From positions 1 to 13,543 of the forward strand of contig CAJZFF010000010.1 of the NCBI GenBank assembly GCA_915069725.1: 13,543 nucleotides of DNA, read 5' to 3'. The notes beneath the pieces are model-generated. The model was not told the origin of the DNA. It did no database searches and saw only the letters and a list, made by a program, of their open reading frames with translations. This DNA comes from an uncultured Actinomyces sp. GTDB taxonomy: Bacteria; Actinomycetota; Actinomycetes; Actinomycetales; Actinomycetaceae. The first letter of the stretch is position 1; each line of letters begins with the position of its first letter. The translations under genes were made by a program, and so were the position numbers. Positions 7,400 through 13,543 of the stretch are shown piece after piece.

Positions 7400-8320
7400 A
7401 TGGCACTTGCACTGAATGACCACTGGCTGTGGGACCACTGGATCTGTGACGACGGCGATCGTTATCACCTCTTCTTCCTGCGGGCGTCGCGTGCGTTACA
7501 TGACCCGGAGCGGCGGCACTTCCGTGCTTCCATGGGGCACGCCGTTTCCAGCGATGCACGTACGTGGCAACTTTTGCCCGATGCCCTAGTGCATTCCGAC
7601 GGGCCGGCGTTCGACGACAAGGCCATCTGGACCGGCTCCACCATCGTCAAGCCCGACGGTGCTATGCGTGTCTTCTACACCGGTATCTCTCGAGCAGAGG
7701 ATGGGCTGGTTCAGCGCATCGGCTGGGCTGACTCCACTGACGGAGTGACGTTTGAACGCACGTGCGATGTTCCTCTGGAGGCGGACTCCAGGTGGTACGA
7801 GAGGAGGGAAACCGACGTCTCTGGCGCCGAGCACTGGAGGGATCCCTTTGTCTTCAGGCATGAGGGGCGCTGGCACATGCTCATCACCGCCAGGGCGAAG
7901 GGGGCTGAGCACTATGGTGCCGGCGTCATCGGTCATGCCGTCTCCGATGACCTGGACCACTGGCAGATCGGGCCGCCGCTGACCAGCCCGTCGGTCTTCG
8001 GTCAGCTGGAGGTTTCCCAGAGCCGGAGCGTTGACGACCGTCATCTCCTCGTCTTCTCCTGCGGTGACGACATGAAGGCTGAACCTGGTCCGGGCGGGGT
8101 GTGGGTCGCCGAGGGGGAGGGGGCGCTGGGGCCCTGGGATATCGATGGCGCCAGGTACGTGCGCCCAGAGCACCTCTACGCCGGTCAGCTGCTTCAGCTG
8201 CGCGACGGGGCGTGGGTCTTCACGGGCTTTGACGACATCGTCAACGGTGAGTTCGTCGGTGCGGTTCCGGACCTTCTGCCATGGGCTGATGTCGAGCTTC
8301 TCCCAAGAGGCGGGCACTAG
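7400..8320 (+). CDS. Cytoplasmic GH32/GH68-clan glycosidase-like protein
   Basis: A 306-residue protein with no signal peptide or membrane segment, resembling a single five-bladed beta-propeller of clan GH-J. Candidate catalytic residues are Asp12 in LWDHW near the N-terminus (nucleophile position), Asp148 in WRDP (146-149, stabiliser) and Glu204 in GQLEVSQ (acid/base position). WTGS at 77-80 and the blade repeats SSDARTW and SDDLDHW also fit. It lacks the WxNDPNG and ECP motifs and the C-terminal beta-sandwich of ordinary GH32 enzymes, so it belongs to a divergent branch; a GH43-like assignment is an alternative. The ATG at 7400 follows GAGGAG at 7385-7390 and is 20 bp after the levanase-like gene, so it is in the same operon. 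It probably hydrolyses imported fructo-oligosaccharides or sucrose inside the cell. That substrate is inferred from context. Confidence 0.75.
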   Translation: MALALNDHWLWDHWICDDGDRYHLFFLRASRALHDPERRHFRASMGHAVSSDARTWQLLPDALVHSDGPAFDDKAIWTGSTIVKPDGAMRVFYTGISRAEDGLVQRIGWADSTDGVTFERTCDVPLEADSRWYERRETDVSGAEHWRDPFVFRHEGRWHMLITARAKGAEHYGAGVIGHAVSDDLDHWQIGPPLTSPSVFGQLEVSQSRSVDDRHLLVFSCGDDMKAEPGPGGVWVAEGEGALGPWDIDGARYVRPEHLYAGQLLQLRDGAWVFTGFDDIVNGEFVGAVPDLLPWADVELLPRGGH

Positions 8321-8350
8321 GAGGCTGCGTCGTCGGTTGCCTGGACGGCG

Positions 8351-8388
8351 AGTGATCGAGGTGCCGGTCCAGGACCGGGCTCGTCACT
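8351..8388 (+). terminator. Large GC-rich hairpin, probable terminator of the fructan operon
   Basis: Thirty bases after the stop codon of the last fructan gene, three nested complementary blocks form one long hairpin: AGTGA/TCACT, CGAG/CTCG and CCGGTCC/GGACCGG, interrupted by one bulged T and a small internal loop. No T-tract follows, as is common for actinobacterial terminators. A second, looser inverted repeat follows at 8393-8399 and 8423-8429 (CACCGTG/CACGGTG). Position and strength suggest termination; this was not tested. Confidence 0.6.
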
Positions 8389-8470
8389 AGCTCACCGTGC
8401 TGTGTCGGGTGACGGTGCAGTTCACGGTGCGCGAGGCCGGGCGTCCCGACCAACGACTAGTTAGGTATTC

Positions 8471-8489
8471 CTAGGTAAGGTTTACCTTT
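8471..8489. promoter_or_regulatory. DtxR/IdeR-like iron box upstream of the suf operon
   Basis: The 19-bp stretch contains AGGTAAGGTTTACCT, with perfect 6-bp arms (AGGTAA/TTACCT) around a 3-bp centre. Against the classical DtxR box TTAGGTTAGCCTAACCTAA I count 12 of 19 identical positions (13 if the central C/G is treated as equivalent), with both core AGGT/ACCT half-sites kept at the right spacing. Further TTAGGT copies lie at 8461-8466 and 8492-8497, giving a small cluster of half-sites. An iron-dependent DtxR-family repressor is the natural candidate. It lies about 210 bp before sufR, downstream of the fructan terminator, so it most likely serves the suf operon. Confidence 0.6.
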
Positions 8490-8535
8490 GATTAGGTGAC
8501 GTGTTCAATCCCACCCTGCGACGCTCCGTCGTGAA

Positions 8536-8577
8536 CTTGCCAGTGTTGAATTCGGCAAGCAAGATCTTGGTTAAACT
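8536..8577 (+). promoter_or_regulatory. Weak promoter with overlapping dyads, candidate SufR operator
   Basis: Two symmetric elements interlock here: CTTGCC (8536-8541) with GGCAAG (8554-8559), and the perfect 10-bp palindrome CAAGATCTTG (8560-8569). The arms CAAG (8556-8559) and CTTG (8566-8569) also form a 4-N6-4 dyad, the same shape as the CAAC-N6-GTTG site described for cyanobacterial SufR. Promoter-like hexamers are TTGAAT (8546-8551) and TAAACT (8572-8577), but the 20-bp spacing is poor, so the promoter call is weak. If real, the dyads cover it, which would fit autorepression by SufR. Confidence 0.4.
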
Positions 8578-8594
8578 CGTGGCACAACGACCAG

Positions 8595-8674
8595 CGACGC
8601 CTCGCAGGTCAGTGCCTGGAGCCGGTCCAGGGCATGGCCGAACCGGCCGCAACGGGGCAGGCCGTGAGGCGTCG
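8595..8674 (+). ncRNA. Structured 5' leader of the suf operon, possible cis-regulatory RNA
   Basis: A perfect 9-bp stem, CGACGCCTC (8595-8603) with GAGGCGTCG (8666-8674), encloses two inner hairpins: TGCCTGG/CCAGGGCA (8613-8634, one bulged G) and GGCCG/CGGCC (8636-8648, loop AAC). Together they make a three-way junction ending 10 bases before the sufR ribosome binding site. The loop of the first hairpin contains GCCGGT (8621-8626), which is exactly complementary to ACCGGC (8642-8647) in the second, so an alternative fold or pseudoknot is possible. I do not recognise it as a known riboswitch class. It may be a cis-acting control element, or only the remains of palindromic DNA. No folding program was run. 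Confidence 0.45.
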
Positions 8675-8700
8675 GAAGCGACTAGGGGAGGAGAACCGTC

Positions 8701-9435
8701 ATGACGCAGAGCGACGACGACTCTACCCGGGCACGCGTTCTCGACCTCATCGCTGAGAAGGGACCGGTGTCGGCGGCGCAGCTCGCCAAGGTCCTGAGCC
8801 TGACGCCGGCCGCCGTGCGCAGGCACATCACCGCCCTTGAGGACGCGGAGCAGATCGAGGTGCACACGCCAGCCCAGACGGGCAAGCGCGGCCGCGGTCG
8901 CCCGGCCCGGCACTATGTCCTGACGCCCAAGGCCCGCACCTCCTTCGCGGAGGGCTACTCCGACCTGGCCAACCGTGCCCTGCACTACCTGTCCCAGGTG
9001 GCCGGTGACAAGGCGGTCGACTCCTTCGCCGCGGCCAGGGGCCGTGACCTCGAGCGCCGCTACGCCACCGTCGTCGAGGCGGCAGGCAAGGACCCCTCGG
9101 AGAGGGCCCGCGCCCTGGCGGACGCCCTGACTCTCGACGGCTACGCGGCCTCGGTGCGCGACGTCGGGGACGGGTCCTTCGCCGTCCAGCTGTGCCAGGG
9201 CAACTGCCCGGTGCGCGACGTGGCCGGGGAGTTCCACGAGCTGTGTGACGCCGAGACCCAGGCCATCTCCCGGCTGGTGGGCGTCCCCGTTCAGCGTCTG
9301 GCCACCCTGGCCGGAGGCGAGCACGTCTGTACCACCCACATTCCGATCGCCATGCCCGCGCTGCGCAAGCGCGCAGTTCGGGCGGCGGCTAAGACGCGAG
9401 GCCTTGAGACCAAGCGAATGGAAGGAACCCGATGA
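8701..9435 (+). CDS. sufR: SufR, Fe-S cluster-sensing transcriptional regulator
   Basis: A 244-residue DeoR/ArsR-like winged-helix regulator, first gene of the suf operon, predicted to repress it when Fe-S clusters are plentiful. Residues 10-60 form the helix-turn-helix ([20 protein letters not shown] at 23-42), followed by a very basic wing, [11 protein letters not shown] (62-72). The C-terminal half has cysteines at 165, 169, 182 and 210; the C-x12-C-x27-C pattern of 169, 182 and 210 fits the cluster-ligand spacing of SufR proteins, with C165 as an extra or alternative ligand. The ATG follows GGGGAGGAG at 8685-8693. Its stop overlaps the sufB start in ATGA, so the two are translationally coupled. 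A structured leader and an iron box lie upstream. Family and role are strongly supported; the DNA target here is inferred. Confidence 0.92.
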   Translation: MTQSDDDSTRARVLDLIAEKGPVSAAQLAKVLSLTPAAVRRHITALEDAEQIEVHTPAQTGKRGRGRPARHYVLTPKARTSFAEGYSDLANRALHYLSQVAGDKAVDSFAAARGRDLERRYATVVEAAGKDPSERARALADALTLDGYAASVRDVGDGSFAVQLCQGNCPVRDVAGEFHELCDAETQAISRLVGVPVQRLATLAGGEHVCTTHIPIAMPALRKRAVRAAAKTRGLETKRMEGTR

Positions 9436-10871
9436 CACTGCCGACAACCGAGACCACGCGTAGCACCGACGACGAGATCATCGACTCGATCTCGACGAGC
9501 TACGACTTCGGCTGGCACGACTCCGACGAGGCCGGTGAGAAGGCCAAGCGAGGCCTTGATGAGCAGGTGGTCCGCGAGATCTCCGCCATCAAGGGCGAGC
9601 CGGAGTGGATGCTGGCCAAGCGTCTCAAGGCCTACTCCACCTTCGAGCGCAAGCCCATGCCCACGTGGGGCGTGGACCTCTCCCAGCTCGACATGGACGC
9701 AGTCAAGTACTACGTGCGCTCCACGGACCGGCCGGCCAACTCCTGGGATGACCTGCCCGAGGACATCAAGAACACCTACGACCGCATCGGCATCCCCGAG
9801 GCCGAGCGCGAGCGCCTCGTGTCCGGGGTCGCCGCCCAGTACGAGTCGGAGGTCGTCTACCACCAGATCCGCGGTGACCTGGAGGAGCAGGGCGTCATCT
9901 TCGTCGACACCGACACCGCCGTGCGCGAGTACCCCGAGCTCGTCAAGGAGTACTTCGGGACCGTGGTGCCCGCCGGCGACAACAAGTTCGCGGCCCTCAA
10001 CACGGCCGTGTGGTCCGGGGGCTCCTTCATCTACGTCCCCAAGGGCGTCCACGTCGAGATCCCGCTCCAGGCCTACTTCCGCATCAACACGGAGAACATG
10101 GGCCAGTTCGAGCGCACGCTCATCATCGCCGACGAGGACTCCTACGTTCACTACGTCGAGGGCTGCACCGCCCCCATCTACTCCACCGACTCCCTGCACT
10201 CGGCGATCGTGGAGATCGTGGTCAAGAAGAACGCCCGTGTGCGCTACACGACCATCCAGAACTGGTCCAACAACGTCTACAACCTGGTGACCCAGCGCGC
10301 TACCTGCGAGGAGGGCGCCACCATGGAGTGGATCGACGGCAACATCGGCTCCAAGCGGAACATGAAGTACCCGGCCGTCTTCCTCATGGGCCCCCACGCC
10401 CGCGGCGAGGCCCTGTCCATCGCCTTCGCCGGCGAGGACCAGCACCAGGACACCGGCGCCAAGATGGTCCACATGGCGCCCCACACCTCCAGCCACATCG
10501 TCTCCAAGTCGATCGCCCGCCACGGTGGCCGCAGCGCCTACCGCGGACTGGTGCAGATCATGAAGAACGCCCGGCACTCCAAGTCCAACGTGCTGTGCGA
10601 CGCGCTCCTGGTCGATGAGATCTCCCGCTCGGACACCTACCCCTACGTCGACGTGCGCACCGACGACGTCGAGATGGGCCACGAGGCCACCGTCTCCAAG
10701 GTGAGCGCCGACCAGCTCTTCTACCTCATGCAGCGTGGGCTGACCGAGACCGAGGCCATGGCCACCATCGTGCGCGGCTTCGTCGAGCCCATCGCTCGGG
10801 AGCTGCCCATGGAGTACGCCCTCGAGCTCAACCGGCTCATCGAGCTGCAGATGGAGAACTCGGTGGGCTGA
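9432..10871 (+). CDS. sufB: SufB, Fe-S cluster scaffold subunit
   Basis: A 479-residue cytoplasmic scaffold protein on which SufBCD assembles nascent Fe-S clusters from sulfur supplied by the cysteine desulfurase. The start overlaps the sufR stop by 4 bases, with GAAGGA at 9421-9426 as ribosome binding site. Family landmarks include [20 protein letters not shown], the conserved Cys245 in EGCTAP, Cys389 in NVLCDALL, and His417-Glu418 in MGHEATVS. Cys389 and His417/Glu418 are 28 residues apart, the spacing of E. coli SufB Cys405 and His433/Glu434, the residues placed at the SufB-SufD interface where the cluster forms. The C-terminus [11 protein letters not shown] is the shared SufB/SufD helix that contacts SufC. 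It appears full length and intact. Function is assigned from the family with high confidence. Confidence 0.97.
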   Translation: MTLPTTETTRSTDDEIIDSISTSYDFGWHDSDEAGEKAKRGLDEQVVREISAIKGEPEWMLAKRLKAYSTFERKPMPTWGVDLSQLDMDAVKYYVRSTDRPANSWDDLPEDIKNTYDRIGIPEAERERLVSGVAAQYESEVVYHQIRGDLEEQGVIFVDTDTAVREYPELVKEYFGTVVPAGDNKFAALNTAVWSGGSFIYVPKGVHVEIPLQAYFRINTENMGQFERTLIIADEDSYVHYVEGCTAPIYSTDSLHSAIVEIVVKKNARVRYTTIQNWSNNVYNLVTQRATCEEGATMEWIDGNIGSKRNMKYPAVFLMGPHARGEALSIAFAGEDQHQDTGAKMVHMAPHTSSHIVSKSIARHGGRSAYRGLVQIMKNARHSKSNVLCDALLVDEISRSDTYPYVDVRTDDVEMGHEATVSKVSADQLFYLMQRGLTETEAMATIVRGFVEPIARELPMEYALELNRLIELQMENSVG

Positions 10872-10930
10872 CCCACCGCAGCGGATCCTCCCTCGTCAGC
10901 CACTCAGCCTTCGACCCACACCTCATCTCA

Positions 10931-10945
10931 CCGGCCTGCTGCCGG
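10931..10945 (+). repeat. Small hairpin before the sufD ribosome binding site
   Basis: CCGGC and GCCGG form a 5-bp stem around a 5-base loop, ending 2 bases before the AAGGAG of sufD. It lies in a 91-bp sufB-sufD spacer that is long for this tightly packed operon. It could influence sufD translation or mRNA processing; a stem this short may also occur by chance in such GC-rich DNA. Confidence 0.35.
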
Positions 10946-10962
10946 CCAAGGAGCACCTCCAC

Positions 10963-12228
10963 ATGCCTGAACTCTCCACCGACCACTCGAGCGCCACGCT
11001 CGACGGCGCCCACTCCCACGGCGGGCCGCGCTACGTCTCCTCGCGTGCCGACCGACCCACCTCCTTCGACCCCGCCGACATCCCGGTGCCGCGCGGCCGC
11101 GAGGAGGAGTGGCGCTTCACGCCGATGAAGCGCTTCGCCCCGCTGTTCGACCTCGACGCCATCCGCGCGGCCGCCGGCGCTGCCCAGACCGATGCCGGCG
11201 CCGTCCGTGTCGAGGCCGACCTCCCGGATGGTGCGAGCCTTGAGACCGTCCCACGCAGCGACGCCCGCATCGGCACCGTGGGCGCCCCGGTCGACCGCAC
11301 CGGCGTCACCGCCTGGAACGGCACCGAGACCGCCACCGTGCTCACCCTGGAGCCCGGCGCCCAGCTGGAGCGAGCCGCCCGACTGAACATCATCGGCCAG
11401 GACACGCAGCTCGCCCGCCCCACCGCCCAGCACATCCTCGTCGCCGCCGAGGCCGGTTCCAAGGGAACGGTCGTCCTGGACCACACCGGCACCGCCGCCC
11501 TGACCCAGGGCGTCGAGGTGACGGTCGCCGACGGCGCCGAGCTCACCCTGGTGACCGTTCAGGGCTGGGAGGACGATGCCGTCCACGCCTCCAACCACCG
11601 GGTGAAGGTCTGCGGCCGCGGTGTCCTCAAGCACGTCGTCGTCAGCCTCGGCGGAGACGTGCGCATCTGCCCCGACCTGGGCTTCTCCGGCGAGGGCGGC
11701 CACATCGACGCCTACGGCGTCTACTTCACCGACGCCGGCCAGCACCAGGAGCACCGCCCCTACGTGGCCCACACCGAGCCCCACTGCTACTCGCGTGTCA
11801 CCTACAAGGGCGCCCTCCAGGGCGAGGGCGCGCACGCCGTGTGGGTGGGGGACTGCCTCATCGGTCAGGCCGCCCGCGGCACCGACACCTATGAGCTCAA
11901 CCGCAACCTGGTCCTCACCGAGGGGGCCAAGGCCGACTCCGTGCCGAACCTGGAGATCGAGAACGGCAACATCGAGGGGGCCGGCCACGCCAGCGCCACC
12001 GGCCGCTTCGACGACCAGCAGCTGTTCTACCTGCGTGCCCGCGGCATCCCCGAGACTGAGGCCCGTCGCCTCGTCGTCCTGGGCTTCTTCAACGAGATCG
12101 TCGCCGAGATCGGTGTCGATGAGGTCGAGGAGCGCCTCATGGCCGCCATCGAGAAGGAGCTCGAGCTCACCGGACTCATCACCGCCCGCACCGACCAGGA
12201 ACCCGCCGCCGAGCCGGCAGCCGAGTGA
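10963..12228 (+). CDS. sufD: SufD, Fe-S cluster assembly subunit
   Basis: A 421-residue partner of SufB in the SufBC2D complex, needed for iron acquisition and cluster formation. The N-terminus includes PRGREEEWRFTPMKRF, the usual 'EEWR(Y/F)T' entry of SufD proteins, followed by a long right-handed beta-helix core. Near the C-terminus EGAGHASATGRFDDQQLFYL carries His342, matching the SufD histidine (His360 in E. coli) that faces the SufB cysteine at the cluster site. The Cys found two residues before this His in E. coli is a Gly-type position here, as I recall for many actinobacterial SufD proteins. The tail ends in acidic and Ala/Pro-rich residues with no known role. The ATG at 10963 follows AAGGAG at 10948-10953, 9 bases upstream. 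The gene is complete and lies between sufB and sufC. Confidence 0.95.
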   Translation: MPELSTDHSSATLDGAHSHGGPRYVSSRADRPTSFDPADIPVPRGREEEWRFTPMKRFAPLFDLDAIRAAAGAAQTDAGAVRVEADLPDGASLETVPRSDARIGTVGAPVDRTGVTAWNGTETATVLTLEPGAQLERAARLNIIGQDTQLARPTAQHILVAAEAGSKGTVVLDHTGTAALTQGVEVTVADGAELTLVTVQGWEDDAVHASNHRVKVCGRGVLKHVVVSLGGDVRICPDLGFSGEGGHIDAYGVYFTDAGQHQEHRPYVAHTEPHCYSRVTYKGALQGEGAHAVWVGDCLIGQAARGTDTYELNRNLVLTEGAKADSVPNLEIENGNIEGAGHASATGRFDDQQLFYLRARGIPETEARRLVVLGFFNEIVAEIGVDEVEERLMAAIEKELELTGLITARTDQEPAAEPAAE

Positions 12229-12296
12229 CAGGCCGGACCCGCACGACGGTCCGCCCACCCGCAACCAGACCACAACCCAGCTGAAAGAAACGTCGT

Positions 12297-13046
<750 letters not shown>

Positions 13047-13090
13047 GGCGCGGCGCTCATTGTCCTCATTATCGCCATCGGTGCCGCGCC
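13047..13090 (+). repeat. Hairpin in the sufC-sufS spacer
   Basis: GGCGCGGCGC (13047-13056), beginning at the base after the sufC stop codon, pairs with GTGCCGCGCC (13081-13090): 10 bp with one G-U pair around a 24-base loop. The loop region also overlaps a direct repeat, GCCATCGGT at 13074-13082 and 13088-13096. No T-tract follows and sufS has a strong ribosome site downstream. It could be an attenuator or an mRNA-stabilising stem that sets the ratio of sufS to the scaffold genes; this is inferred. Confidence 0.5.
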
Positions 13091-13136
13091 ATCGGTCAGA
13101 TCACGATTCCGATTCCCGTCAGGAGGCGCATCGCCC

Positions 13137-13543
13137 ATGACATCGCACGATTCTGAACCGACGTCGGTCCGGCCGTTGACCGGGCCCGAGATCGATGCCG
13201 TCCGCGCTGACTTCCCCTATCTGAAGAGGCCCGCGCGCAATGGGGAGCCGCTGGCCTACCTCGATTGGGCCGCCACGTCCCAGAAGCCCTCCTGCGTGAT
13301 GACCAGGGAGGCTCAGTTCCTCTCCTTGAACAACGGTGCTGCTGGACGCTCCACCTACCAGATCGCGGATGAGGCCACTCAGGCGTGGGAGGACGCTCGC
13401 GAGGCCGTCGCGGGCTTCGTCGGCGCTCGGGGCGGTCAGCTCGTCTTCACCAAGAATGCGACCGAGGCGATCAACCTTGTGGCGCTGGCCATCGGGCACG
13501 CCAGCCTGGGTCGTCGCGCAGCGCGCGGGGGCCCCGGAGCCGA
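13137..13543 (+). CDS. sufS: SufS-type cysteine desulfurase (partial, N-terminal 135 residues)
   Basis: The start of a pyridoxal-phosphate enzyme that removes sulfur from cysteine as a persulfide for the Suf scaffold; the gene runs off the window end. ATG 13137 follows AGGAGG at 13121-13126, 10 bases upstream. Recognisable class V aminotransferase parts are VRADFPYL, LAYLDWAATSQKP and LVFTKNATEAINLVAL. Compared with E. coli SufS, LDSAASAQKP corresponds to LDWAATSQKP, and the block around AAVHRGIHTLSAQAT is here GAAGRSTYQIADEAT, so two conserved His are Gly and Tyr while the Arg remains. After INLVALAIGH an Arg/Gly/Ala-rich stretch (SLGRRAARGGPGA) replaces the usual WG-containing segment and may be an insertion. 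The PLP lysine and catalytic cysteine lie beyond the window, so activity cannot be judged. Its position directly after sufC supports SufS. Confidence 0.88.
   Translation, partial: MTSHDSEPTSVRPLTGPEIDAVRADFPYLKRPARNGEPLAYLDWAATSQKPSCVMTREAQFLSLNNGAAGRSTYQIADEATQAWEDAREAVAGFVGARGGQLVFTKNATEAINLVALAIGHASLGRRAARGGPGA

Noticed and set aside
9291..10682. 463-codon minus-strand open frame opposite sufB
   Set aside because: The translation is a low-complexity mix of Val, Gly, Asp, Leu and His, typical of the complement of a high-GC gene, and sufB on the other strand is unmistakable.
10837..12273. 478-codon minus-strand open frame opposite sufD
   Set aside because: Same compositional artefact; SufD motifs on the + strand account for the region.

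Overview
The window looks like the chromosome of a high-GC Gram-positive bacterium of the Actinomycetota, most likely an Actinomyces-type organism. Three things suggest this: the strong G/C bias at third codon positions, the suf gene order sufR-sufB-sufD-sufC-sufS, and a CUT1 sugar ABC transporter encoded without its own ATPase. All genes recognised run on the + strand. The genus is inferred from general resemblance and was not tested by a search.

Layout. (1) Positions 3-191 hold the C-terminal tail of a probable family-4 glycosyltransferase, followed by a Nudix hydrolase of the ADP-ribose pyrophosphatase type (274-978). (2) Positions 1124-8388 hold a fructan-utilisation cluster. It has a LacI-family repressor with a dyad operator over its likely promoter, a Tat-type lipoprotein sugar-binding protein, two inner-membrane permeases, a Tat-exported GH32 levanase-like enzyme, and a second cytoplasmic glycosidase of the same clan (GH32/GH68, GH-J). 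It closes with a strong GC-rich hairpin. The working model is that the secreted GH32 enzyme cuts fructan (levan or inulin) outside the cell, the ABC transporter imports short fructo-oligosaccharides, the cytoplasmic enzyme finishes hydrolysis, and the LacI protein senses a sugar from this pathway. (3) Positions 8389-8700 form a 312-bp regulatory region. It contains a DtxR/IdeR-like iron box, dyad sequences near a weak promoter, and a leader that can fold into a three-way-junction RNA. (4) Positions 8701-13543 hold the iron-sulfur cluster assembly operon: sufR (Fe-S-sensing repressor), sufB and sufD (scaffold), sufC (ATPase), and the start of sufS (cysteine desulfurase), which runs off the end.

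The coding content is mostly ordinary. The parts most worth a second look are non-coding: the structured leader and iron box ahead of sufR, and hairpins between genes in both operons (after the sugar-binding protein gene, before sufD, and between sufC and sufS). Two protein oddities stand out. The sufS N-terminal region departs from the usual family sequence at conserved positions, and the second glycosidase lacks the standard GH32 motifs while keeping plausible acidic residues. No tRNA, rRNA, CRISPR array, insertion sequence or phage gene was seen.
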